From contig JAISOU010000074.1 in assembly GCA_031275395.1 (NCBI GenBank), positions 1 to 53,509 of the forward strand: DNA of 53,509 bases. The letters are read 5' to 3'. The notes beneath the pieces were generated by a model, which saw nothing but the letters and a program-made list of their open reading frames with translations, had not been told where the DNA came from and made no database searches. Below, piece by piece: positions 46,232-53,509 of this stretch; positions within the stretch are counted from its first letter, which is position 1, and each line of letters starts with the position of its first letter. A program made the translations under genes and the position numbers. This DNA comes from Helicobacteraceae bacterium (GTDB taxonomy: Bacteria > Campylobacterota > Campylobacteria > Campylobacterales > SZUA-545).

Positions 46232-46286
46232 ATGATAGAGGGGTAAATTAAACGGAAGTTAAACGGCGTATAAACGCAATGTAAAC
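46232..46286 (-). promoter_or_regulatory. Pho-box-like direct repeats and -10 before the ferredoxin gene
   Basis: On the plus strand TAAAC-type repeats begin at 46248 (TTAAAC), 46259 (TTAAAC), 46270 (ATAAAC) and 46281 (GTAAAC), exactly 11 bp apart. On the transcribed strand the nearest repeat, GTTTAA, is 10 nt before TATCAT (46232-46237). This is the layout of OmpR/PhoB-class activator sites overlapping the -35 position. Confidence 0.7.
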
Positions 46287-47404
46287 TAGAAAAAGTTTTT
46301 AAGACGGAGGTTTTCGCAAGGAAACGCGAGAATAAACGACGCGCCTTTGTTTGGCGCGCTTTTGATCTGTATCCGAGCGCCGTGTATATTCGCGATCTTT
46401 TTTACGATCGACAGACCCAAACCGCTACCTTCCAAACCGCGATCGCGGGATTTATCCGCTTTGTAAAATCTTTCAAATATATGAACCTGATCCTCTTTAG
46501 AGATTCCTATACCATTATCGGTTATAGTAAAATAGATATTCTCGCCTTTTTCTTTTAACGAAATATAGATCTTGCCTTTAGGCGGCGTAAATTTGATCGC
46601 GTTACGCAAAAGATTGACCCACGCTTGCGCGAGTAGCTCCTTATCGCCTATAAACTCTATTTTTTCCATTGACAGCTCAAGCGTTAAATCCTTTCTTATC
46701 CACTGCGGCTCAAGCGCTAAAACGACGTTTTCTATCTGTTTATCCAGCTCGAACGGCGCGGAATTAAGCGGCGTGGTTTGCGCTTCTAACGCGGAGAGTT
46801 TCAAAAGATTATCGCTTAGTTTTGAAAGTCTTACGCTCTCCGTTTCGATCACGTCTAAATAACGTTTTTTCTCTTCGGCGCTTAACTTCTCGTTTCTAAG
46901 AAGCGCGGCAAAACCGCTAATAGAGGTAATAGGCGATTGTATTTCGTGCGAAACGTTCGATATAAAATCTTGACGCGCCTGTTCCATAGTCCCTAACTGA
47001 CTCGCCATTTTATTTACGCTATTAGCCAGATCCTTAAGTAATTGCGGGGGATTATGCAACCGATCGTTTTGGCTTTCAATAAAAACGTTGAAATCGCCTT
47101 GCGACACCTTATTTAACGCAGACATAATCTCGCTTAAGAAATCAAGATAAATATCTTTGGGATTTCTTCTGCCGTGCGTATATCGAAAAATTGTCGCGCC
47201 TATAATCATAATCGCGTAAAACAGAGTCAATCCGATCAGCGCGGGAATGATATACGAAACAAAATCAGAACCGATCGCCAAAAACTCTTTGGCGATATAA
47301 TAACCCGCAATAAAAGAGCATATAAAAACGCCGTTTGCGAAAAAGCGCCTAAAATATATTCGGCGTATATCATCTTTATGTAATCTTGTTTTACGATTGC
47401 TCAT
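46286..47404 (-). CDS. Sensor histidine kinase (HAMP, HisKA, HATPase)
   Basis: 372 aa. Two membrane helices (about 21-38 and 50-73) with only a dozen residues between them, so there is no real periplasmic sensor domain. Then a HAMP-like linker (SALNKVSQGDFNVFIE), phospho-acceptor H153 in FISNVSHEIQSP, N box AWVNLLRNAIKFTP and G boxes DNGIGISKED and GSGLGLSIVKKIA. The HEIQSPITS box resembles Firmicutes kinases more than typical Campylobacterota ones, suggesting possible transfer. ATGA overlap with the regulator. Confidence 0.93.
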   Translation of the reverse strand: MSNRKTRLHKDDIRRIYFRRFFANGVFICSFIAGYYIAKEFLAIGSDFVSYIIPALIGLTLFYAIMIIGATIFRYTHGRRNPKDIYLDFLSEIMSALNKVSQGDFNVFIESQNDRLHNPPQLLKDLANSVNKMASQLGTMEQARQDFISNVSHEIQSPITSISGFAALLRNEKLSAEEKKRYLDVIETESVRLSKLSDNLLKLSALEAQTTPLNSAPFELDKQIENVVLALEPQWIRKDLTLELSMEKIEFIGDKELLAQAWVNLLRNAIKFTPPKGKIYISLKEKGENIYFTITDNGIGISKEDQVHIFERFYKADKSRDRGLEGSGLGLSIVKKIANIHGARIQIKSAPNKGASFILAFPCENLRLKNFF

Positions 47405-48078
47405 TTTAGCGTTTCCAAACGATAGCCTAAACCTCTAATAGTCGTTATCCTAAACCCGTATTGATCGGCTGAAAACCGTTCTCTTAAACGATTGATATGA
47501 ACGTCTAGCGTTCGTTCGTTGCCCTCAAAATCATAACCCCAAATATCTTCTATCAGAGCGCTTCTGGTAAATGTTTTTCCCTCTCCCGCAGAGAGCTTAA
47601 AAAGAAGCTCGAACTCTTTTGGCGGAATATCGCTTTTTTTACCGTTCAAACTAATAGAGTAACTATTTTTATCTATCAATAAAGAGCCGATCGAAACGCT
47701 TTGCGAAGTTATGATTTTGTATCGTTTAAGAAGCGCCTTAACTCTAAGAATCAGCTCCTGCGGTTCAAAAGGTTTTGTAAGATAGTCGTCCGCTCCTCTT
47801 TCAAATCCTTTAATTTTTTGTGCGATCTCGGCTTTCGCGGTCAGCATTAAGATCGGCGTTTCCTCGCGGTATTCGCGTATGTATCGGCATAGCTCGAATC
47901 CGTCCATTTTAGGCATCATAATGTCGATAATATAGAGATCGATCTTTGCGTCGTTTATCTCTTCAAGTGCCCTTTCGCCGTCGATCGCCTCGCATATATA
48001 AAATCCCTCTCTTTTTAATAGCGCGCCGACAAGCTCGCGGATATGATCGTCGTCGTCTATGATTAAAATCTTGCTCAT
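47401..48078 (-). CDS. OmpR/PhoB-family response regulator
   Basis: 225 aa. Receiver domain with the acidic pocket IIDDDDH, phospho-acceptor Asp52 in IIDIMMPKMDG, LTAKAE and the KPFEP loop, then a winged helix (PPKEFELLFKLSAGEGKTFTRSALIEDIWGYDFEGNERTLDVHINRLRERF). It is translated with the kinase. Direct repeats at its own promoter suggest autoregulation. Confidence 0.95.
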   Translation of the reverse strand: MSKILIIDDDDHIRELVGALLKREGFYICEAIDGERALEEINDAKIDLYIIDIMMPKMDGFELCRYIREYREETPILMLTAKAEIAQKIKGFERGADDYLTKPFEPQELILRVKALLKRYKIITSQSVSIGSLLIDKNSYSISLNGKKSDIPPKEFELLFKLSAGEGKTFTRSALIEDIWGYDFEGNERTLDVHINRLRERFSADQYGFRITTIRGLGYRLETLK

Positions 48079-48104
48079 TAAGAAACTCCGTCCGTAAATC
48101 TTTC

Positions 48105-48137
48105 ATTTTACAACGCGAATATAAACGCAATGTAAAT
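48105..48137 (-). promoter_or_regulatory. Direct repeats and -10 before the response regulator gene
   Basis: The plus-strand repeats ATAAAC (48121) and GTAAAT (48132) are 11 bp apart; on the transcribed strand GTTTAT is followed after 10 nt by TAAAAT (48105-48110). The 16-mer ATAAACGCAATGTAAA at 48121-48136 is identical to 46270-46285 in the ferredoxin promoter. Confidence 0.7.
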
Positions 48138-48214
48138 TAAACCGACAAAATGCGGCTCTAATCGCGGATTAGACCCTTTTTCGTAATAGCTCCGCTTCGC
48201 GTCTTGCGCCGCGA

Positions 48215-49336
48215 TCATACTAACGGCGGTTTTATGGTAATAAAGGCGATCTCGTTTGGGGCAAACATTCGCAAAGGAGGCCCCCAATATCCCACGCCGC
48301 GGCTAACATATACTTTAGCGCGATCGTCGTGTTGGTAAAGCCCCGCGAGATACGGCTGCGCGAAACGCACTAAAAGGTTAAACGGAAATATCTGTCCGCC
48401 GTGCGTGTGTCCGTTTAACATCAGATCAAAACTTTGCGGTTCAAAATCGTTAATAGAGATCGGCTGGTGGGCGAGGACGACGACAAAATTATCGGCTTTT
48501 ACGTCCTTTAGCGTCTTTTTCGCGTCAGGAAGCAAAAAGCCTAGCCGTTTGCCGGAATAGTCCAATATGCCCGCTATATCAATCTCGCCAAAATCGCCGC
48601 TGATACGAACGGATTCGTTTCGCAAAACTTCAATCCCAAGCGAATCGAGATAATCCATAGCTTCGATCGCGTTTGAATAATTTTCGTGATTGCCGCTTGC
48701 AAAGTAGATTCCGTATTTGCTCTTTGTCTTTGCGATCTCCCGCAAAGCTAATTTGATCTTATTGAGCCGCGCATCGACCAGATCGCCCGTGATAACGATA
48801 ATATCGGGCTTTAGCGCCTCGACCTGTTCTTTGATTCTGGCGGCAAACGACTGGTTTAATAGCGCGCCGTTGCCAAGATGCAGATCGGTTAAATGCGCGA
48901 TCGTAAGCGGCGCTTTGACGCGGGTCGTTTCGATCGTAACCTCTTTGATATTGGGCGCGGTTGTGGCGGAAAAAAAGCCGTAGGCAAGATAAGCGAACGA
49001 TACGACAAGCGCGCCGATTCGCATTTTGTTGTCGAAACGATCGCTCTTATAAGCGCGACGCGCGACGCGAATCGCCCAATCGCTAAGAAGCGCCGCCATA
49101 AACAGCGTAAAAACCGCGCCGACCATCAGCGCGAAAAGGTCTTCAAAGTAACTAGGCAGCAACTCGGCGCGGCGCAGATGCATATAGCTAATCGCCATAG
49201 CGGCGCATAAGACGACTATGGCGTAAGCGGCGATCTTTACGATTTTTCGCGTCGCAATCGGGCGAATCATACAAAAGCATATTCCAAACGCCATAGCCGA
49301 ATAGACGACAGTCATAACGATCGAAAACTTGGACAT
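48215..49336 (-). CDS. Membrane-bound metallophosphoesterase (YaeI/LpxG-like)
   Basis: About 373 aa: four membrane helices in the first 130 residues, then a calcineurin-type phosphoesterase with the five metal motifs in order: AHLTDLHLG, ITGDLVDA, SGNHENYS, LAHQPI and LNGHTHGGQIFP. Such enzymes hydrolyse phosphodiesters, in some bacteria of lipid A precursors. Substrate unknown here. The ATG at 49336 with AAAGG upstream is preferred to a TTG one codon earlier. Confidence 0.88.
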   Translation of the reverse strand: MSKFSIVMTVVYSAMAFGICFCMIRPIATRKIVKIAAYAIVVLCAAMAISYMHLRRAELLPSYFEDLFALMVGAVFTLFMAALLSDWAIRVARRAYKSDRFDNKMRIGALVVSFAYLAYGFFSATTAPNIKEVTIETTRVKAPLTIAHLTDLHLGNGALLNQSFAARIKEQVEALKPDIIVITGDLVDARLNKIKLALREIAKTKSKYGIYFASGNHENYSNAIEAMDYLDSLGIEVLRNESVRISGDFGEIDIAGILDYSGKRLGFLLPDAKKTLKDVKADNFVVVLAHQPISINDFEPQSFDLMLNGHTHGGQIFPFNLLVRFAQPYLAGLYQHDDRAKVYVSRGVGYWGPPLRMFAPNEIAFITIKPPLV

Positions 49337-49407
49337 CAAAAAAACCTTTATTTAGAAAATCTTATTTTTGACGATACTTAACGTCAAATAACAAAAGGAT
49401 ACCGAAA

Positions 49408-49908
49408 ATGCGTTTTTATAAAAGCGTTGCCCTCGCGCTGTCGTTCACGAGCGCCGCTTTTGCTACCGAAACGACCGAATCCGCCGAACCAACCGAGTTC
49501 GCCCAACCAGCCCAACCCGTTGCGGGCGAATCGCAAGCGAGCGCCGAATACCTGATTCCCAACGCGCCGATCCTAAAGCCGACCAACATTATCACGATCC
49601 GCGCTATCGGGCTAGGCGTATCCAAAGAGGGCGCGATCAATCGGGCGCAAGAGATGGCGCTGGCAAAACGCGCCGCAATTTTGGACGGCTATCGCCAGCT
49701 TGGCGAAAAGCTACACGGCATAAAAATTAGCGGCAGGGACTCCGTTAAAGACTCGGTGTTATTGCGATCGGAGATTCGCGCAGAAGTTCGTAGCATTGTG
49801 CGCGGCGCGGAGGTTATAGAAACGATTTGGGATAACGATCTCTGCCAAGTCGAAATGGAAGTAAAGATCGACGGCAGACGCTGGTATAAAGTTTTGTCGG
49901 GATTGTAA
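49408..49908 (+). CDS. FlgP-like LPP20-family envelope protein
   Basis: 166 aa. A signal peptide of about 19-20 residues (MRFYKSVALALSFTSAAFA), a Ser/Thr/Glu/Pro-rich linker, and an LPP20-type domain (IRAIGLGVSKEGAINRAQEMALAKRAAILDGYRQLGEKL). The C-terminal CQVEMEVKIDGRRWYKVL resembles FlgP, which forms the basal disk of the flagellar motor in C. jejuni. There is no Cys in the signal region, so it would not be a lipoprotein, unlike what is described for LPP20/FlgP proteins. Confidence 0.75.
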   Translation: MRFYKSVALALSFTSAAFATETTESAEPTEFAQPAQPVAGESQASAEYLIPNAPILKPTNIITIRAIGLGVSKEGAINRAQEMALAKRAAILDGYRQLGEKLHGIKISGRDSVKDSVLLRSEIRAEVRSIVRGAEVIETIWDNDLCQVEMEVKIDGRRWYKVLSGL

Positions 49909-49916
49909 TCTTAAAC

Positions 49917-49954
49917 GCGGCGACTTCCAAAGGATTGGTAAAGAGAATCGCCGC
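49917..49954 (+). terminator. Possible terminator after the FlgP-like gene
   Basis: GCGGCGA (49917-49923) pairs with TCGCCGC (49948-49954), followed by TCTTAAT. The 24-nt loop is large and the T-tract short, so support is weak. Confidence 0.3.
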
Positions 49955-50080
49955 TCTTAATCCTAACAAACGCCCGCTTAACTCGACCTAACGCCCACAA
50001 ACTATGCTAAGAGCTAGAAAAACTCCCTTTTGCGGTCATAATATGAGGAAATATATCGGCAAAATCTCTTGCGTAACGGC

Positions 50081-50174
50081 GGGAAGGCGAGGGAATCGAA
50101 CCCCCCATAGAGATCGCCACCGATTCTAACGACGGGTTTGAAGCCCGCGACGCCCACCAGAACGTATGCCCTCC
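50081..50174 (-). tRNA. selC: Selenocysteine tRNA (anticodon UCA)
   Basis: On the minus strand the acceptor arms GGAGGGC and GCCTTCC pair (7 bp with one G-U), the anticodon arm CGGGCTTCAAACCCG carries the UCA anticodon, a long variable arm (ATCG/CGAT core) follows and the T loop is GGTTCGATTCC. About 94 nt, as expected for tRNA-Sec. The end boundary is uncertain by one base, and CCA is not encoded (GCCG follows). It is divergent from selA. Confidence 0.93.
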
Positions 50175-50243
50175 GCTAAATCGCGCCTTAAATAAACGAA
50201 TAAGTATAACGGGTTTAGAATTAACAAAACAAAAGGAGAAAAT

Positions 50244-51563
50244 ATGCCTTCGCCGCGCGACATTCCAAAGGTCGATCGCCTCTTAGAGCGCGAAAAACTC
50301 GCCGTTATCCCCATAAAATTGCGGACGCGACTGATACGCGAAACGCTCGATCATCTACGCGCGCAAATAGCGACGCGAGAGGTTTCTTGCGACGTAGAGT
50401 CGATCGAACGCGCAATCTTGGAGCGGTTTGAATCGCTGATCGCGCCTTCGCTACGACCGCTAATCAACGCGACGGGAATCGTCGTGCATACCAACTTGGG
50501 ACGAAGCGCGATCGCGCCTGAACTCTTTAGCGAAATCGCGCCGATCGTTACGGGTTATTGCAACCTAGAATACGACGAGCAAACGGGCAAACGCGGTAGC
50601 CGTTACGATCGTTTAGAGCGGCTAATGCGCGAAGCGCTTGGCGCGGAAGCCGCGCTTGTCGTTAATAATAACGCGGCGGCGGTTTATCTAATTCTAAATA
50701 CTTTTGCGCTCAAAAAAGAGGCTATTATCAGTCGCGGCGAATTAGTGGAGATCGGCGGAAGTTTTCGTATTCCCGAAACTATGCGTTTAAGCGGCGCGAT
50801 ATTACGCGAAGTCGGAACGACCAACAAAACAAGATTAAGCGATTACGAAGAGGCGATCGGCGAAAATACAGGCGTTATTATGAAGGCGCACCGATCCAAT
50901 TTTTCTATTAGCGGTTTTACAAGCGAAGTCGCGTTTAGCGATCTAATTGCGCTTGCGAAAGAAAAAGGGTTGATCGATTATTTTGATTTGGGAAGCGGGC
51001 AATTTTCGTCGTTAAGCGCTAACGAACCGCTTTTAAGCGACATCTCCGCGCTTAATCCCTCTCTGGTCAGTTTTAGCGGCGATAAACTTTTTGGCGGGGC
51101 GCAGGCGGGAATTATTTTCGGTAAAAAGGTTTTGATCGATCGCTTAAAGAAAAATCAACTGCTTAGAGCGCTTCGCGTAGATAAGTTAGTGATAGCGGTT
51201 TTAGAGGCGACTTTACGCCGATATATTTTAGGGCGCGAAGAGGAGATTCCAACCGTTAAGATGATCAGAGCGACTAAAGAGGAGTTAGAGCTTAGAGCAA
51301 AAAGACTTCAGAAGGCGCTTTTACCGATTGAAACTTCGATCGAAACGACAAAAAACTACGTAGGAGGAGGAGCCGCGCCAAACGAGGAGCTAATCGGCGT
51401 AGCGCTCGTATTTGAAAAAAACGTCGAAGTTTTACAGGAGCGCTTACGATCAGAAGGAATTATATCGAGAGTGGAAAACGACAAACTCTACCTTGAAACG
51501 CGAACGATATTTGAAAACGATTTACAAAAGATCGCGCAGGGCGTAAAAAGGGCTTGCCAATGA
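50244..51563 (+). CDS. selA: L-seryl-tRNA(Sec) selenium transferase
   Basis: PLP enzyme that converts Ser-tRNA-Sec to Sec-tRNA-Sec using selenophosphate. 439 aa. RPLINATGIVVHTNLGRSAI, VVNNNAAAVYLIL and the PLP lysine K281 in SFSGDKLFGGAQAG identify it. A strong AAAGGAG site precedes the ATG. It overlaps selB as ATGA. Confidence 0.97.
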   Translation: MPSPRDIPKVDRLLEREKLAVIPIKLRTRLIRETLDHLRAQIATREVSCDVESIERAILERFESLIAPSLRPLINATGIVVHTNLGRSAIAPELFSEIAPIVTGYCNLEYDEQTGKRGSRYDRLERLMREALGAEAALVVNNNAAAVYLILNTFALKKEAIISRGELVEIGGSFRIPETMRLSGAILREVGTTNKTRLSDYEEAIGENTGVIMKAHRSNFSISGFTSEVAFSDLIALAKEKGLIDYFDLGSGQFSSLSANEPLLSDISALNPSLVSFSGDKLFGGAQAGIIFGKKVLIDRLKKNQLLRALRVDKLVIAVLEATLRRYILGREEEIPTVKMIRATKEELELRAKRLQKALLPIETSIETTKNYVGGGAAPNEELIGVALVFEKNVEVLQERLRSEGIISRVENDKLYLETRTIFENDLQKIAQGVKRACQ

Positions 51564-53383
51564 AACGTTTGATCGTAGGAGCGGCGGGACATATCGATCA
51601 CGGAAAAACGGCGTTAATAAAGGCGATCACAGGCTTTGACGGCGATCAGACAAAAGAGGAAAAAGAGCGCGGGATTACTTTGGATCTTAGTTTTAGCCAT
51701 TTAGAAACGTCGAACGCCTCTATATCGTTTGTCGATGCGCCCGGACACGAAAAACTCGTTAAAAATATGATCGCGGCGGCTTTTGAATTAGACGCGCTTT
51801 TGCTTGTCGTCGCCGCAGACGACGGGATTATGCCGCAGACGAACGAACATTTAATGATAGCCGATATGCTCGGCGTTAAAAGCGCGATTGTAGTTATTAC
51901 GAAAACCGATAAAATCGCCCCCGATCGTTTAACCGAAATTAAAGAACGGATAGAAGCTCTATTTAACGATTGCTTAACGACTAAAATCACGGCGATCGTC
52001 GCTTTTTCTATCTATAAAAACGAAACAATCGCCGACGTGAAAAACGCGCTTTTTTCGCTTGAGCCGATCGAACGAAAATGCGGCGGATTTTTTCGTTACT
52101 ACTGCGATCGCGTCTTTGTGTCAAAAGGATCGGGCGTTGTGGTAACGGGCGCGGTTTTAGACGGCGAGGTCAAAGAGGGCGATAAGGTTTTTGCGTACGA
52201 TCTTAAAAAAGAGCTGATCGTTCGCGGCATAGAAACGCGCAACAAAGCGACAAAAGTAGCGCTTGCGGGCGAACGCGCCGCACTAAATATCAAAGGCGCG
52301 GAAGCTAAAGAGTTATTTCGCGGCGTTTTGCTGGCAAAAAAAGGCTATTTGCGCGGATTTAACCGCGTTGGCATTTTTATACGCGCAATCGGCGGCGAAA
52401 AGTTAAGGCATAACGCAGAAATTATATTATTTCTAGGCGCAAATCGCTTTGAGGCGCGTTTAATGTTTCTCGACGAAAAACTAGGCTTTGCGGAGCTTGT
52501 TATAGAGGGCGAGGTTTTTGCGGTTTTCGGCGATCGTTTTATTATCAGAAACGGCTTTAAGACAATCGGGGGAGGAGAGGTACTGCTTCCTATCGGCGAT
52601 CCGCTTAGTAAAACGCAAAAACTGACGCTTCTATCGGCGCTTAAAGATCGCCGCTTCGATCTGGCGTTTGCGGAGTTAATCGCTTCGCACAACAGAGGTT
52701 TTGGACTAATTAGCTCGAATCAACGTTTTGCGCTATCGCACGAAGAGGCTTTGGCGATCGCTTTGAAACTTTCTAATACGTTCGTCGATCAAGAGGCGCT
52801 TGTGGCTTACGATCTTAACGCGCAAAAAACCTTGCAAAAAGCGGCGATGGATATTTTTGTTAAAAACCGCCGCGCTATGCTCTCTGCGCATACCCTTAGC
52901 GAACGTTTCAAATGGGCAAGCAAAGCGTTTGTAGAAATCTCGTTATCCGCTTTGTTAAAATCGGGAAAACTTAAACTGGAAAACTCGCTATATCGACATA
53001 TCGACTGCGATATTATAGACGAACAGGAGTATATACGAGAAACGCTTTTTTCGCTGATCGATAAAGCTAGTTTCGCGCCGCAAGCGCCCTATAATATATA
53101 CGATTCTATCGATCTTGATCGCATAGAAGGCGATAAGGCGTTAAAAACGCTGACAAAACAGGGAAGAGTAACAAGATTGGAGCATAATATTTTCATTTCT
53201 TCCGAATGGCTTGCAAAAATGACGGACGCGCTTAGAAACTTAATCAAAGAAAATGGTTACGCCGACGTTCAAAGCGTTAAATCGCGTTTTAACTTGAGCA
53301 GAAAATACGCGGTGGCTTATCTGGAACGTTTGGATAAGTTTGGAGATATTCGCCGCGAGGAAGATCGCCGCGTTTTGCGATAA
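51560..53383 (+). CDS. selB: Selenocysteine-specific elongation factor SelB
   Basis: GTPase that delivers Sec-tRNA-Sec to UGA codons with a SECIS element. G1 GAAGHIDHGKTALIKAI, G3 VDAPGHEKLVKNM and G4 TKTD are near the N-terminus, followed by EF-Tu-like domains 2-3 and C-terminal winged helices (LRNLIKENGYADVQSVKSRFNLSRKYAVAYLERLDKFG). I use the ATG at 51560 (607 aa), overlapping the selA stop; a TTG two codons earlier is in frame. selD and selenoprotein genes are not in the window. Confidence 0.97.
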   Translation: MKRLIVGAAGHIDHGKTALIKAITGFDGDQTKEEKERGITLDLSFSHLETSNASISFVDAPGHEKLVKNMIAAAFELDALLLVVAADDGIMPQTNEHLMIADMLGVKSAIVVITKTDKIAPDRLTEIKERIEALFNDCLTTKITAIVAFSIYKNETIADVKNALFSLEPIERKCGGFFRYYCDRVFVSKGSGVVVTGAVLDGEVKEGDKVFAYDLKKELIVRGIETRNKATKVALAGERAALNIKGAEAKELFRGVLLAKKGYLRGFNRVGIFIRAIGGEKLRHNAEIILFLGANRFEARLMFLDEKLGFAELVIEGEVFAVFGDRFIIRNGFKTIGGGEVLLPIGDPLSKTQKLTLLSALKDRRFDLAFAELIASHNRGFGLISSNQRFALSHEEALAIALKLSNTFVDQEALVAYDLNAQKTLQKAAMDIFVKNRRAMLSAHTLSERFKWASKAFVEISLSALLKSGKLKLENSLYRHIDCDIIDEQEYIRETLFSLIDKASFAPQAPYNIYDSIDLDRIEGDKALKTLTKQGRVTRLEHNIFISSEWLAKMTDALRNLIKENGYADVQSVKSRFNLSRKYAVAYLERLDKFGDIRREEDRRVLR

Positions 53384-53509
53384 AATCCAGCGAAAGCGGC
53401 GCGGTTAAGACGGATTTTGCTAGCATTTTGCCAATTTATTAAAGATTGCAAACGAAGGTTCGTCTATGATTTTAACTATTTGGGGGGGGGGGGGCGGGCG
53501 GGGGGGCGC
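53384..53509. repeat. Window end with poly-G tract
   Basis: The last 28 bases (53482-53509) hold a run of 13 G (53482-53494), then a G-rich run broken by single C (a further 7 G at 53500-53506). It may be a sequencing or assembly artefact at a contig edge, or a homopolymeric phase-variation tract. An ATG at 53466 would read into it. No complete gene is present here. Confidence 0.5.

Noticed and set aside
1-53383. Selenoprotein with in-frame UGA
   Set aside because: Although selA, selB and tRNA-Sec are present, I saw no gene whose family continues in frame beyond a TGA stop in this window.
1-53509. CRISPR array, integrase, insertion sequence
   Set aside because: No regularly spaced repeats and no transposase- or integrase-like protein were seen.

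Overview
The window reads as one contig fragment from a member of the Campylobacterota (the former Epsilonproteobacteria), but not from Campylobacter or Helicobacter proper: base composition is near 50% GC by eye. Several gene orders are typical of this phylum: fur-lysS-glyA-DUF1882-SPOR; flgC-fliE-pbpB-pyrB; bactofilin-M23 peptidase-folC-(GGDEF-like)-lptE-leuS-secF-secD-yajC with lnt divergent; and futalosine-pathway menaquinone synthesis (mqnC). A PglB/STT3 oligosaccharyltransferase and a fused UreA-UreB subunit agree with this. The start cuts a gene, and the end runs into a poly-G stretch that is probably a contig edge.

Layout. 1-2297: end of an AAA+ ATPase gene, abutted by a D12-class adenine DNA methyltransferase and a probable restriction endonuclease (accessory). 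2298-2652: no gene seen. 2653-6557 (minus): SspB-like protein, pyrB, class B PBP, fliE, flgC. 6796-12936 (minus): SPOR protein, DUF1882, glyA, lysS, fur, cvpA, degenerate GGDEF protein. 13027-14879 (plus): mqnC and a methyltransferase. 15014-25019 (minus): the cell-shape/folate/LPS-transport/leuS/Sec block. 25135-26292 (plus): lnt. 26314-32573 (minus): DUF2156, PglA-like glycosyltransferase, asparagine synthetase-like amidotransferase, PglB. 32649-42988 (minus): an eleven-gene urea operon, urtABCDE-ureD-ureAB-ureC-ureE-ureF-ureG. 43360-43710: an unrecognised small gene behind a near-consensus promoter. 43682-49336 (minus): MidA-like methyltransferase, argD, membrane ferredoxin, histidine kinase, response regulator, metallophosphoesterase. 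49408-53383: FlgP-like protein, tRNA-Sec (minus), selA and selB.

How the genes work together. The urea operon couples high-affinity ABC uptake of urea to a complete nickel urease with its maturation factors, suggesting nitrogen scavenging rather than Helicobacter-style acid resistance by a UreI channel. The pgl genes indicate N-linked protein glycosylation. tRNA-Sec, selA and selB provide selenocysteine insertion. The two-component system has 11-bp-spaced direct repeats at its own promoter and at the promoter of the downstream ferredoxin gene, so a small regulon can be read directly from the DNA.

The most striking non-genic signal is the abundance of CGATCG and its extension GCGATCGC, the octamer known as HIP1 in cyanobacteria. 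I counted by hand about 20 CGATCG in the first 6 kb, where about 1.5 would be expected in random 50% GC DNA.
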